Notes under the pieces: model-generated
Told to the model about the DNA's origin: nothing
Database searches by the model: none
Seen by the model: only the letters and a program-made list of their open reading frames with translations
Shown: positions 15,026 through 22,960 of the stretch, one piece after another
Layout of the letters: every line of letters starts with the position of its first letter
How positions within the stretch are numbered: position 1 is the first letter of the stretch
Assembly (NCBI GenBank): GCA_040381555.1
Contig: JBEIHC010000034.1
Span: 1-25,798 of the forward strand
Reading direction: 5' to 3'
DNA from: CANHCC01 sp040381555
GTDB taxonomy: Bacteria; Bacteroidota; Bacteroidia; J057; RFSG01
DNA: 25,798 bases
Position numbers and translations under genes: made by a program

Positions 15026-15053
15026 TTTGTACTCCGTAAATTTTATAAATTTG
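15026..15053 (+). promoter_or_regulatory. Cold-shock gene promoter
   Basis: TAAATTTG (15046-15053) is a perfect −7 match; TTTG at 15026-15029 lies 16 bases upstream, shorter than the usual 19-20. The predicted leader is only about 12 bases, so a long thermosensing csp leader is absent. Confidence 0.45.
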
Positions 15054-15071
15054 AGTGTTAATTTTAATTTT

Positions 15072-15263
15072 ATGAGTACAGGAACAGTTAAATTTTACAA
15101 TGAAACCAAGGGATTCGGCTTTATTGTAGATGATGAAACGGGGAAAGAAATCTTCGTTCACAAAACCGGTCTTTCTGAAACCATTCGAGAAAATGACCGT
15201 GTCAGCTTTGAGACCGAAGAGGGTCGAAAAGGAGTCAATGCAGTAAATGTCCGAAAGGCTTAA
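15072..15263 (+). CDS. Cold-shock domain protein (Csp)
   Basis: 63 residues from the ATG at 15072; an in-frame codon at 15027 exists but would start before the predicted promoter's transcript and adds a non-conserved stretch. Single OB-fold cold-shock domain with RNP1 (KGFGFI) and RNP2-like (KEIFVHKT, replacing the usual DVFVHF/H) motifs; begins GTVKFYNETKGFGFI and ends VNAVNVRKA. Binds single-stranded RNA/DNA as an RNA chaperone in the cytoplasm. The aromatic residue often found after FVH is replaced by Lys, which may change binding. Followed by a good terminator. May be constitutive rather than cold-induced, as most bacteria have several. Confidence 0.95.
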   Translation: MSTGTVKFYNETKGFGFIVDDETGKEIFVHKTGLSETIRENDRVSFETEEGRKGVNAVNVRKA

Positions 15264-15288
15264 TACATTTACCCGTTATTGAAAACAA

Positions 15289-15316
15289 AAAAGGGGTTGA
15301 AAATTCAACCCCTTTT
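15289..15316. terminator. Bidirectional terminator after csp
   Basis: AAAAGGGGTTGAA (15289-15301), AA, TTCAACCCCTTTT (15304-15316): 13-bp perfect stem ending in T4. Lies between convergent genes (csp and the SRPBCC gene), so it can serve both. Confidence 0.85.
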
Positions 15317-15383
15317 CTTCCTAGACGCTTCTGAATTCTAAATCACCATTTCATTGAATTCAGACCCCCTATTCTCTGCTTTT

Positions 15384-16379
15384 TTAATCCAATGGATAGC
15401 AAACTTTTGTCAGCCATTTAGCTGTATCTGGCTCTGAACCTGGATCTGTTACATACACTTCATACGGCGCACCTGCTGGTTGCTTATTCTGGGAGTGTAA
15501 ATAATAATCAATCGCATAATGGGCAGCCCCTGTTTCTTCATACTTCCCATAATAATCTGCCTCAGCATTCGTGCCTGCTTCCATTCTTCCAGCAACAATA
15601 TCGCCTTCGGATTTAGCTGCCTTACTCACCGGAATACAAGCTTCCATTTCAATCTTTTCCGGACTGTACGAAAATACCTGAGCAAAGGGCGCTCCAGTAA
15701 CCTGTAAGTTGTTCTTGCCAACAAATTCCATCAATCGACCATACAAAGTTCCTATCACCTGCCCGAATTCCGCTTCCGAAACAGTAGCTTTTATCCCGAC
15801 AAAATCCATCGCTTCTCTTGAACGGCTTTCAACAGTGAGCTTCGGACGGCTTTCTGAATACTCCTTCAATTTTGACAACCCACTTTCAAAATCTTTTCCC
15901 AACCATTTATCCATCATCAACACTCCAATCCAACGGGCAATGGGGTTCATTCCCATATCCGATTCGAAATTCCAAACTACTTTGTATCCACCCTCCGATT
16001 CATCAAACTGAAAGCTGCTATTGGCAACTCCCTGTTCCATAAAATTGAGTTCAATACCGACGCTGGAATAAGGTTCTGAAGAAACAATTTTCATAGACCC
16101 TTTTCCGACATCCGGATTTTCACTGTCCCAATCATGAGTAGAGCCGACTCCTTCTGCTGGACCAGAGTACACATTTTTTGCATTGGGGTCTAGGTTATGC
16201 CAAGGAGACCAATGATTCCAATTCCGCAAGGCATTCACTTCGGCAAATACGATATACCCGGGAGCGTTAATCTGAATTTCTCGAGAGACCTTACATTGAG
16301 AGGGTAACAACATGCCCCCTACCCCAACAATGAGGACGAGTGCGAGCAAGGCAATGCCAATAATTTTGAGTGCTTTCAT
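15384..16379 (-). CDS. Membrane-anchored SRPBCC protein with GyrI-like C-terminal domain
   Basis: 331 residues. Residues 5-25 (IGIALLALVLIVGVGGMLL) are an N-terminal membrane anchor. Residues about 33-175 fit the SRPBCC/polyketide-cyclase fold (REIQINAPGYIVFAEVNALRNWNHWSPWHNLDP, with the GVGSTHDWDS and late helix LGKDFESGLSKLKEY). Residues about 180-330 resemble a GyrI-like effector-binding domain (VGIKATVSEAEFGQVIGTLYGRLMEFV ... GAPFAQVFSYSPEKIEMEACIPV ... YEETGAAHYAIDYYLHSQN ... PYEVYVTDP). Both domains bind small hydrophobic ligands in known members; here there is no DNA-binding domain, so it is more likely a ligand-binding or sensing protein than a regulator. Own unit; divergent from the glycosyltransferase at 16852 over 472 bp. 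Confidence 0.82.
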   Translation of the reverse strand: MKALKIIGIALLALVLIVGVGGMLLPSQCKVSREIQINAPGYIVFAEVNALRNWNHWSPWHNLDPNAKNVYSGPAEGVGSTHDWDSENPDVGKGSMKIVSSEPYSSVGIELNFMEQGVANSSFQFDESEGGYKVVWNFESDMGMNPIARWIGVLMMDKWLGKDFESGLSKLKEYSESRPKLTVESRSREAMDFVGIKATVSEAEFGQVIGTLYGRLMEFVGKNNLQVTGAPFAQVFSYSPEKIEMEACIPVSKAAKSEGDIVAGRMEAGTNAEADYYGKYEETGAAHYAIDYYLHSQNKQPAGAPYEVYVTDPGSEPDTAKWLTKVCYPLD

Positions 16380-16566
16380 ATATTACAGTTTATCATTCAG
16401 GCAGTTAAATTAATAATTATCTTCATATTTAAAATAATATCAAGAATAATACTATATTTTACCTTACTTGAATTAAATGCTTTTGAGGTTTCATCAGAAA
16501 ATGCAAATTCTGACTATTGCACAATTAAAGCATGCAGGTATTGTTTAAATGCAAGGAATTAATTCA

Positions 16567-16580
16567 TAATGCATGCATTA
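16567..16580. repeat. 14-bp perfect palindrome TAATGCATGCATTA
   Basis: Self-complementary, in the divergent control region between the SRPBCC and glycosyltransferase genes. Could be a regulator site; AT-rich context makes chance possible. Confidence 0.4.
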
Positions 16581-16623
16581 ATTTGAATGCCAATATTTAA
16601 AATCCCTATAATATCTAACCCCA

Positions 16624-16755
16624 GTTTAGGGTAAACCTCAGTTTAGGGTAAACCTCAGTTTAGGGTAAACCTCAGTTTAGGGTAAACTTCAGTTTAGGGT
16701 AAACCCCGGTTTAGGGTAAACCTCAGTTTAGGGTAAACCCCGGTTTAGGGTAAAC
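16624..16755 (+). repeat. Eight-unit GTTTA-GGG-TAAAC palindrome array, 17-bp period
   Basis: GTTTAGGGTAAAC begins at 16624, 16641, 16658, 16675, 16692, 16709, 16726 and 16743, all eight cores identical. The 4-base spacers vary: CTCA, CTCA, CTCA, TTCA, CCCG, CTCA, CCCG. Identical cores with changing spacers argue that the dyad is the conserved part. Same unit as in the arrays at 4160 and 4362. It lies about 70 bp upstream of the glycosyltransferase −7 box. Confidence 0.95.
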
Positions 16756-16827
16756 CCATTTGTTGCCCATTTAAGATTTATTCCCATTCAGTGAATGATT
16801 ATTCTGTCAATAGTTATCAGATACCGG

Positions 16828-16835
16828 TAAATTTG
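16828..16835 (+). promoter_or_regulatory. −7 box for the second glycosyltransferase gene
   Basis: TAAATTTG, perfect TAnnTTTG match; no clear TTG at −33 (CTG at 16804-16806). Predicted leader about 10 bases, which supports the GTG start at 16852. Confidence 0.4.
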
Positions 16836-16851
16836 TACCCAAATCTAATCT

Positions 16852-18108
16852 GTGAAAAAAATCGTTTGCTTCGGCCCGGGTCCCGTTTTTAAAGGTGGGA
16901 TTTCCAACTACAATACCTCTTTGGCAAAAGCTCTGGCAGCTCTACCTGATACGGAAGTGCATATTGTTTCCTGGACTCAGCAATATCCTGCCATTATTCC
17001 CCGGGATTTTATCGACCGAAAAAGTACCAAAAGCCTCATAGAAGGTACAGGCATTCAAGTTCATTACTTGACGAATTTCAATAACCCCATTTCTTGGTCT
17101 CAAACAGTAGAACTCATTTGCCAGCTCAACCCCGATCAGGTTATTTTCCAATGGGCCATAGCATTACAAGGCTTACCCCTTGGCTGGATTAGTCGTCAAC
17201 TTAAAAAGAAATGCAAAGCGGAAATCCTTTTCGACTGCCATTTAGTGGTACAGAAAGAAAGCAGTAGTCTGGATAAAAAATTTACCCACTATGGACTGAA
17301 TTCTGCCGATACCTGGATTGTACATGCCCTCAAAACAGCTACGGAACTCAAGGCTTTGTATCCTGATAAGACCTTTCATCTTTCCGAAACTGGAGAGCGA
17401 AACGAAAATACCATTATTAAACTTTATCACCCCGTCTATGATATGTTTCGGGAGGATCCTGCGTTTGACCGGGAAGCTGTGCGCAAGCAAATGGGTCTTC
17501 AGCCTCATGTATTTTTATTCTTTGGGTTTATCCGAAAGTACAAAGGCTTACATCTCGTCATTCAGGCATTTGCCAAAGCACTGGAAACAAGGCAGGACAT
17601 CAGTTTACTCATTGTCGGAGAATCTTTCTGGAACACGCTGGACTCTACTCAATTCAGCACCCGCTTGAAAAAAGCCCTGTTTGGCACTGCCAAGAAAATA
17701 TTTCTTCGCAACAGCGATAATGAGGAAGATTATAAACCATTAGAATTAGTTGAAAAACTAGGCATTTCAGCCCATGTTCGGGTTTACAATGATTTTGTCC
17801 CGAATGAAGAAGTGAATCGGTATTTTCAGGTAAGCGACAATCTCATGCTCTATTACCTGACGGCCACACCCTCAGGAGTTGAATCTATTGGGTATAATTT
17901 CCGGATACCTGCCTTAGCAACCCGAGTTGGGCATTTCCCTGAAACCATACAAGATGGCTACAATGGATATTTGGCGGAACCTGAAAATATTGAGGACATG
18001 GCCAGAGTAATGCTCAAAGCCTTGGATCAACCAATTCCCCGGGAAAATGTAGCAGCTACCGCCTCCCATTTAAGCTGGGAAAGATATGCCAAAACCATCA
18101 GAGGATAA
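16852..18108 (+). CDS. Glycosyltransferase (GT4-like), GTG start
   Basis: 418 residues. N-terminal GPGPVFKGGISNYNTSLAKAL is the glycine-rich start typical of GT-B enzymes; HVFLFFGFIRKYKGLHLVIQAF starts the C-terminal domain, and TATPSGVESIGYNFRIPALATRVGHFPE takes the place of the E-x7-E donor-binding segment (the SGV form seen in a GT4 subgroup). Probably transfers a sugar in envelope or exopolysaccharide synthesis; acceptor unknown. The start is GTG (VKKIVCFGPG), supported by a −7 box 17 bases upstream and by no better ATG. Monocistronic by position: the next gene follows after 112 bp with no terminator that I could see. Confidence 0.85.
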   Translation: MKKIVCFGPGPVFKGGISNYNTSLAKALAALPDTEVHIVSWTQQYPAIIPRDFIDRKSTKSLIEGTGIQVHYLTNFNNPISWSQTVELICQLNPDQVIFQWAIALQGLPLGWISRQLKKKCKAEILFDCHLVVQKESSSLDKKFTHYGLNSADTWIVHALKTATELKALYPDKTFHLSETGERNENTIIKLYHPVYDMFREDPAFDREAVRKQMGLQPHVFLFFGFIRKYKGLHLVIQAFAKALETRQDISLLIVGESFWNTLDSTQFSTRLKKALFGTAKKIFLRNSDNEEDYKPLELVEKLGISAHVRVYNDFVPNEEVNRYFQVSDNLMLYYLTATPSGVESIGYNFRIPALATRVGHFPETIQDGYNGYLAEPENIEDMARVMLKALDQPIPRENVAATASHLSWERYAKTIRG

Positions 18109-18220
18109 TGGAAATTCGAGTTGAAATCTAGTAACTATTTAACGAAGAGTTGTACCTTCTATCCCATTTCATGAGAAAAGGCAAGGGAAATTTGTACTTT
18201 TAATTCTTGATTTAATTCAG

Positions 18221-18814
18221 ATGTCCTCCATATTTTCACCCGCTTATTGGGAAGACCGTTACAAGCAAGAAGACTCCCCTTGGGATTTAAAGGAAGCTTC
18301 TCCTCCTTTGGTACATTTCCTTAAATCCTGGCAGGAACATCAAACCTCTGTTTTGATTCCTGGAGGAGGGAGAGGATATGAATTAGACTGGATGATACAG
18401 CAGGGCTTTTCTAAAGTTAAATTAATTGACTGGTCTCCATCTGCTTTGGATGAGCTAAAACAAAGACATCCTCACTTAACAAGCGAACAATTAATTTGTC
18501 AGGATTTCTTTCAGCACCATCAGAAATACGGTTTGATAGTAGAGCAAACCTTCTTTTGCGCCCTACCTCCAGAAATGCGTCCCCAGTATGCTGCCCATAT
18601 GGCTGAGCTGCTCTCCCCCAATGGGGTATTAGCGGGAGTATGGTTTGACTTTCCTCTAACGGAAAAAGGGCCTCCCTTTGGGGGGAGTGCCGGAGAATAC
18701 CGACAATTACTGGAGCCTTATTTTATTATTGAATCGATTACTCCCTGTGCACAATCGCATCCTTCCCGTTCTGGGAAAGAATTATTTATTATTGCCCGAA
18801 GAAAACCCTTTTAA
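18221..18814 (+). CDS. TPMT-like SAM-dependent methyltransferase
   Basis: 197 residues. Matches the thiopurine/thiol methyltransferase family layout: AYWEDRYKQEDSPWDLKEASPPL (the family's W...R...PWD start), SAM loop VLIPGGGRGYELDWM, KLIDWSPSALDELKQ, then CQDFF and FFCALPPEMRPQYAAHMAELLSPNGVL. Members methylate thiols, halides or small toxic anions such as tellurite/selenium species; substrate cannot be read from the sequence. Cytoplasmic. The stop is 1 bp before the kdsA start, so the genes are co-transcribed, without an obvious metabolic link. Confidence 0.88.
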   Translation: MSSIFSPAYWEDRYKQEDSPWDLKEASPPLVHFLKSWQEHQTSVLIPGGGRGYELDWMIQQGFSKVKLIDWSPSALDELKQRHPHLTSEQLICQDFFQHHQKYGLIVEQTFFCALPPEMRPQYAAHMAELLSPNGVLAGVWFDFPLTEKGPPFGGSAGEYRQLLEPYFIIESITPCAQSHPSRSGKELFIIARRKPF

Positions 18815-18815
18815 C

Positions 18816-19652
18816 ATGAGTACTGAGCTAACACGGGAATTTAGCACCTGGCTGAATTTCCCCCCAAATAATCAACCCATTCCCTTTATTCTTATGGCAG
18901 GACCTTGCGCCATTGAGGATACAGAAACGCCCTTTCAAGTGGCGGAAACAGTGTTGGCACTCTGCAAGCAGCATAACATTCCGTATATCTTTAAAGGCTC
19001 GTATCGTAAAGCCAATCGCACCGGAAGCAGTTCTTTCACTGGTATCGGGGATGAAAAGGCTTTAGAGATTTTAGCTGAGGTAAAGAAGAAATATCAAGTG
19101 CCGGTAGTAACCGATATCCATGAATCTCATGAAGCAGAAATGGCGGCATCAGTGGTGGATGTACTTCAGATACCCGCATTTCTATGTAGGCAAACGGATT
19201 TGATTTTGGCTGCGGCCCGCACCGGGAAAATTGTCAATATCAAGAAAGGGCAATTTATGTCGGGGGAAGCCATGCGATTTGCAGCAGAAAAAGTGCGAAA
19301 TACCGGTAATCTCAAAGTCGCTCTTACCGAAAGAGGAAATAGTTTTGGATATCAGGATTTGGTCGTAGATTTTCGCAACATACCCCTCATGCAGGAATCT
19401 GCCCAATGCCCCGTATTGCTGGATGTTACCCATTCCTTGCAGCAGCCCAATCAGAGCAGTGGAGTCACGGGAGGGAAACCCGCCTTGATTACTACCCTAG
19501 CCTCTGCAGGTGCCGCAGTGGGGGTTAATGGCTTCTTCATTGAAACGCATCCCGAGCCTTCCAAAGCACAAAGCGACGCTTCCAATATGCTGCGCCTGGA
19601 TTTATTACCTCAACTCATCGAAAAACTTATTCGTATCTCTTATGCAAGATAA
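18816..19652 (+). CDS. kdsA: 3-deoxy-8-phosphooctulonate (KDO-8-P) synthase
   Basis: 278 residues from the ATG at 18816. The frame is open further upstream into the methyltransferase gene, but MSTELTREF precedes the conserved barrel directly. Condenses arabinose-5-phosphate with PEP to make KDO-8-P for lipopolysaccharide core. Motifs: FILMAGPCAIED, FKGSYRKANRTGSSSFTGIGDEKAL, PVVTDIHE, LQIPAFLCRQTDLI, NIKKGQFMS, LTERGNSFGYQDLVVDFRNIP and DVTHSLQQPN. The Cys in AGPCAIE marks the metal-dependent class; the E. coli metal-independent enzyme has Asn there. Presence of kdsA implies a Gram-negative outer membrane with KDO. Overlaps the next gene by 11 bp. Confidence 0.96.
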   Translation: MSTELTREFSTWLNFPPNNQPIPFILMAGPCAIEDTETPFQVAETVLALCKQHNIPYIFKGSYRKANRTGSSSFTGIGDEKALEILAEVKKKYQVPVVTDIHESHEAEMAASVVDVLQIPAFLCRQTDLILAAARTGKIVNIKKGQFMSGEAMRFAAEKVRNTGNLKVALTERGNSFGYQDLVVDFRNIPLMQESAQCPVLLDVTHSLQQPNQSSGVTGGKPALITTLASAGAAVGVNGFFIETHPEPSKAQSDASNMLRLDLLPQLIEKLIRISYAR

Positions 19653-21861
19653 CTTTTCTTCCAAAACTACCCTTAGGACACTCGTCCTAATTGGACTCCT
19701 TTTGCCTTTTGCAGCATTCGGGCAAAAAACAGGCATCACCCTAGAAGACATTTGGGCCTCCCCAAAATTTTATGCCCGAGGAGCCGAAGAAATCCGTTGG
19801 ATGAACGATGATGCTCGGTATTCTCGCTTGGAGAGAGGCAAAGAAAAAACAGAACTCAATATTTATGAGGTTCTCACCGGAAAGAAAATTGAAACCATTC
19901 TGGATGATTCCAACTTAATCGACCCCCAAACAAATCAACCTTTTAAGGTATTGAGGTATGAGTTTAGTCCGGATGAAAATTTCGTTTTACTCAGTACCGA
20001 AATATTACCCTTGTATCGGCACTCATCGGCAGAACGAATCATTTTATACGATCGAAAAAACAACTTAATGGCCAAACTATTTGAAGGGAAAGCAGTCTAC
20101 TCTCCCTCCTTTTCTCCGGATGGTTCAAGAATTGCCTTTGTCTATGAAAACAACTTATATCAGGCACCTCTGTCTACTTTGGCTGTTGAGCAAATCACCA
20201 AAGATGGAGCAAAAAACAAAGTCATTAACGGGATGAGTGATTGGGTATACGAAGAAGAATTTTCTTTTTCTAAGGCCTATGAATGGTCGCCCGATGGAAA
20301 ACGCATCGCTTGGCTGAGATTTGATGAATCACCCGTACCGGAGTATGGCATGGATATCTATGGAAGTTTGTATCCCAACCGCGAAACATTTAAGTATCCT
20401 AAAGCCGGTGAAAAAAATGCCATCGTTCAACTCTACATTCGGGATGTCGTAAAAAAGAAAAGCCTTCGTGCCGATATTGGAACAGAAACAGACCAATACA
20501 TTCCCCGTATTCGCTGGACCCGAAACGCAGACCAGGTATTAGCCTTACGGATGAATCGCTTGCAAAACCAATTAGATTTTCTCCTAGTGCAAGCCAGTGA
20601 TGGTAAATCCAGAGTGCTATTGCAAGAAACCAGCAAGGCTTGGGTGGACATTCATGAGCACATGGCCGTTCAGCTTTACTTTTTAAAAGATGGCAAGAAT
20701 TTTATCTGGGTATCGGAGAAAGAAGGGTACACGCATTTGTATCAGTATTCTTTAGTGGATGGGGCTGAAACCCGCATCACCAGTGGCAATTGGGATGTAA
20801 CGGATTTCTATGGGGTCGATGAAGCTTTAGGCTTTGTCTATTTTGCGGCTGCGGACCGTTCTCCCATGGAGCGTCATTTATTTCGAATCACCCTAACTGG
20901 AGGTTCTTTGTTGAGTCTCACTCAGGATGCAGGTACCCATTCGGCAGCTTTCAGTACTGGCTTCAATTATTTCGTGCATACTTATTCAAATGATACCCTG
21001 CCTACACAGGTAACCTTGCGTACACGGGAAACCTCCAGCATTCGCACATTGGAAGACAATGCTAAGCTGAAAGAATCCTTGCGCGGAATTTCCTTTCATC
21101 CTAAAACCTATTTGACAATCCCCGGAGCCGATGGTACCAACTTAAATGCCTGGATGATTCAGCCTAGAGATTTTGATGCTAGCAGAAAATATCCTGTATT
21201 AATGTATGTGTATGGAGGGCCGGGATCTCAAACCGTAAAAAATGCTTGGGAAGGTCCGAACGCTTTTTGGTATCAACATCTGGCAGACAAAGGCTACATC
21301 ATTGTATCGGTAGATAATCGCGGAACGGGTAATAGGGGCTCAGCTTTCAAAATGAGCACCTACCGTCAATTGGGGAAACTCGAAGCGGAAGATCAAATTG
21401 CCGCAGGAAAATGGATAGGCAAACAAAGTTGGGCAGATGCCGAACGCATTGGTATTTGGGGGTGGAGCTTTGGAGGCTATGTTACCGCCTTGTGTTTGAC
21501 CAAAGGTGAAGGCATTTTTAAAGCCGGTATTTCCGTTGCTCCCGTAACCAATTGGAAATTTTATGATTCCATCTATACCGAACGATTCCTGCAAACCCCA
21601 CAGCTGAATGAATCTGGATATGAAGACAATTCTCCTGTGAACTATGCCAAAAATCTGAAAGGAAGGTATTTACTCATTCATGGATCTGCCGATGACAATG
21701 TGCATTTGCAAAACACCATGGATTTTGCCCAAGCCCTCATTCGAAATGGGAAAGATTTTGATATGTTCGTTTATCCAGATCGAAATCACAGCATTTATGG
21801 CCCAGGAGTTCGTATCCATTTGTACAAAAAAATGACCCGCTTCATTGAGGAAAATCTCTGA
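19642..21861 (+). CDS. S9B dipeptidyl peptidase IV-like serine peptidase
   Basis: 739 residues from the ATG at 19642, chosen because the signal peptide (RTLVLIGLLLPFAAFGQ) follows at once; it overlaps the end of kdsA by 11 bp. N-terminal β-propeller (about 30-480) with the DWVYEEEF motif, whose Glu204-206 correspond to the residues that hold the substrate amino end in DPP4. C-terminal α/β-hydrolase with Ser609 in GWSFGGY, Asp684/685 in HGSADDNVH and His716 in DRNHSIYG: a complete triad. Removes X-Pro or X-Ala dipeptides from peptides in the periplasm, feeding peptide uptake. Common in Bacteroidota. Co-transcription with kdsA probably reflects packing. Confidence 0.94.
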   Translation: MQDNFSSKTTLRTLVLIGLLLPFAAFGQKTGITLEDIWASPKFYARGAEEIRWMNDDARYSRLERGKEKTELNIYEVLTGKKIETILDDSNLIDPQTNQPFKVLRYEFSPDENFVLLSTEILPLYRHSSAERIILYDRKNNLMAKLFEGKAVYSPSFSPDGSRIAFVYENNLYQAPLSTLAVEQITKDGAKNKVINGMSDWVYEEEFSFSKAYEWSPDGKRIAWLRFDESPVPEYGMDIYGSLYPNRETFKYPKAGEKNAIVQLYIRDVVKKKSLRADIGTETDQYIPRIRWTRNADQVLALRMNRLQNQLDFLLVQASDGKSRVLLQETSKAWVDIHEHMAVQLYFLKDGKNFIWVSEKEGYTHLYQYSLVDGAETRITSGNWDVTDFYGVDEALGFVYFAAADRSPMERHLFRITLTGGSLLSLTQDAGTHSAAFSTGFNYFVHTYSNDTLPTQVTLRTRETSSIRTLEDNAKLKESLRGISFHPKTYLTIPGADGTNLNAWMIQPRDFDASRKYPVLMYVYGGPGSQTVKNAWEGPNAFWYQHLADKGYIIVSVDNRGTGNRGSAFKMSTYRQLGKLEAEDQIAAGKWIGKQSWADAERIGIWGWSFGGYVTALCLTKGEGIFKAGISVAPVTNWKFYDSIYTERFLQTPQLNESGYEDNSPVNYAKNLKGRYLLIHGSADDNVHLQNTMDFAQALIRNGKDFDMFVYPDRNHSIYGPGVRIHLYKKMTRFIEENL

Positions 21862-21960
21862 TTTAACGGAAATTTAACCAACAGGCAGGAAAAAACAGCC
21901 TTTCCCTCCGGTATTTTCGCCATTCAGCCCCTGAGCTTAGGTTCAAAAACATGAATTGCG

Positions 21961-21968
21961 TATCTTTG
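21961..21968 (+). promoter_or_regulatory. −7 box of the lipoprotein gene
   Basis: TATCTTTG, perfect TAnnTTTG match. At the −33 position there is only TTAG (21937-21940, 20 bases upstream). Leader about 11 bases to the ATG at 21986, which favours that start over the TTG at 21956. Confidence 0.45.
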
Positions 21969-21985
21969 TAACAGTGAAAATCAAC

Positions 21986-22915
21986 ATGAAAAAATTACTT
22001 GGTTTACTATCGCTCATTCTCATCTGGACAATAGCTTGTAACAAGCCCGGAACGGTGCCTGAATTACCGATTACAAATAGCAATCCGGCCATCGTCAGAA
22101 TTAGCCCCGAAGAAGATCGCTTCATTCTCAACCCCAGCTCTAATTTCCAAGTCAAATTGCAAGTTTCAGATAATGAGGGTATTTATTTGGTGAATGTCTA
22201 TGAAACAAAATTTACTGGACCTTGGGTACCCGGGAGTATTCCGGTAGGTACTGAAAATGTAAAGATTCAACCAGTATATTATATCAATGCTACCAGCGGA
22301 AACATCACTTTTAATGGCACATTGCCCAACGGAACTGTTGCTCCTTTTGGTACTACCATGCGCTATCGTTTTGAAGTTGTTGATTTGGACAGCAACAAGG
22401 CTTACTCAGATTTCTTTGTAAATGTCATGAACATTACCCCGGTAGATGGAGATAGTATTTTGAAATATGATTCCTGCTATATCTACAACAACCTAAAAGG
22501 AATGCAGCAGTATTACTCATTCAACCAAAACTCCAATAGTCCGGGATCTTTCTTTGACAGAGACATTAAAGAAAACACTTCCATTGCCCCAGGTTTCAAT
22601 ATGGAATTTATTTCTCCAAACAATACTGCAGATTCAGCTGTGTTTGCACGAGTAACTGATTTCCTAAATTTCGATGCCTTGAATCGGAACATCGAATCTT
22701 ATAGCATCGTACAGAATGCCTTTATCGTAACGGAGCCTAAGAATAATAAAACATGGAAATTAAGCCCAGGAGAAATTTACATCCTGAAGCAAAAAATTTC
22801 CGGTCAGCCTTATCAGCCCTATATCGTATTTAAAATATTGTCGGTAAATGATGAGGCAGGATATGAGAACGATTATATTTTGTTTGCTTATAAACGAGTA
22901 GTTCCCTATCCTTGA
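21986..22915 (+). CDS. Predicted lipoprotein of unknown function
   Basis: 309 residues from the ATG at 21986. The signal peptide MKKLLGLLSLILIWTIAC ends in a lipobox (TIAC), so the mature protein is lipid-anchored, with Asn-Lys after Cys (no Asp retention signal; outer membrane likely by the E. coli rule, which may not hold here). Residues about 45-165 have the look of an immunoglobulin-like or cadherin-like β-domain (ISPEEDRFILNPSSNFQVKLQVSDNEGIYLVNVYET ... FEVVDLDSNKAYSDFFVNV); the remainder is Asn-rich β with no recognised family. Single-gene unit, ended by the hairpin at 22936-22958. Confidence 0.8.
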   Translation: MKKLLGLLSLILIWTIACNKPGTVPELPITNSNPAIVRISPEEDRFILNPSSNFQVKLQVSDNEGIYLVNVYETKFTGPWVPGSIPVGTENVKIQPVYYINATSGNITFNGTLPNGTVAPFGTTMRYRFEVVDLDSNKAYSDFFVNVMNITPVDGDSILKYDSCYIYNNLKGMQQYYSFNQNSNSPGSFFDRDIKENTSIAPGFNMEFISPNNTADSAVFARVTDFLNFDALNRNIESYSIVQNAFIVTEPKNNKTWKLSPGEIYILKQKISGQPYQPYIVFKILSVNDEAGYENDYILFAYKRVVPYP

Positions 22916-22935
22916 TTACTAACTAAATTTATTTT

Positions 22936-22958
22936 AAAGCCCTCTACGGAGGGCTTTT
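22936..22958 (+). terminator. Terminator hairpin directly before the next start codon
   Basis: AAAGCCCTC (22936-22944), TACG loop, GAGGGCTTT (22949-22957) then T: 9-bp stem plus T run, the form of an intrinsic terminator for the lipoprotein gene. Its 3' arm contains GGAGGG (22948-22953), a Shine-Dalgarno-like run 7 bases before the ATG at 22961, so it may also control that gene. Confidence 0.75.
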
Positions 22959-22960
22959 CT

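Larger units (their letters stand above)
16380..16851. other. 472-bp divergent intergenic stretch with palindrome array
   Basis: No gene seen. AT-rich to 16620, including a perfect 14-bp palindrome TAATGCATGCATTA (16567-16580). Then the eight-unit dyad array (16624-16755) and a −7 box (16828-16835) for the glycosyltransferase. For the minus-strand SRPBCC gene there is only a partial −7 box (TATTCTTG, 16448-16441). Confidence 0.7.

Noticed and set aside
16624..16755. Telomere-like TTTAGGG repeats or a CRISPR array
   Set aside because: TTTAGGG is only part of a 13-bp dyad with a 17-bp period, not a continuous 7-mer. Spacers are 4 bases and recurrent, not unique 30-mers, and there are no cas genes.
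21880..21925. Terminator after the DPP4-like gene
   Set aside because: Only short complementary runs (GGC/GCC around an A-rich loop) without a proper T run.
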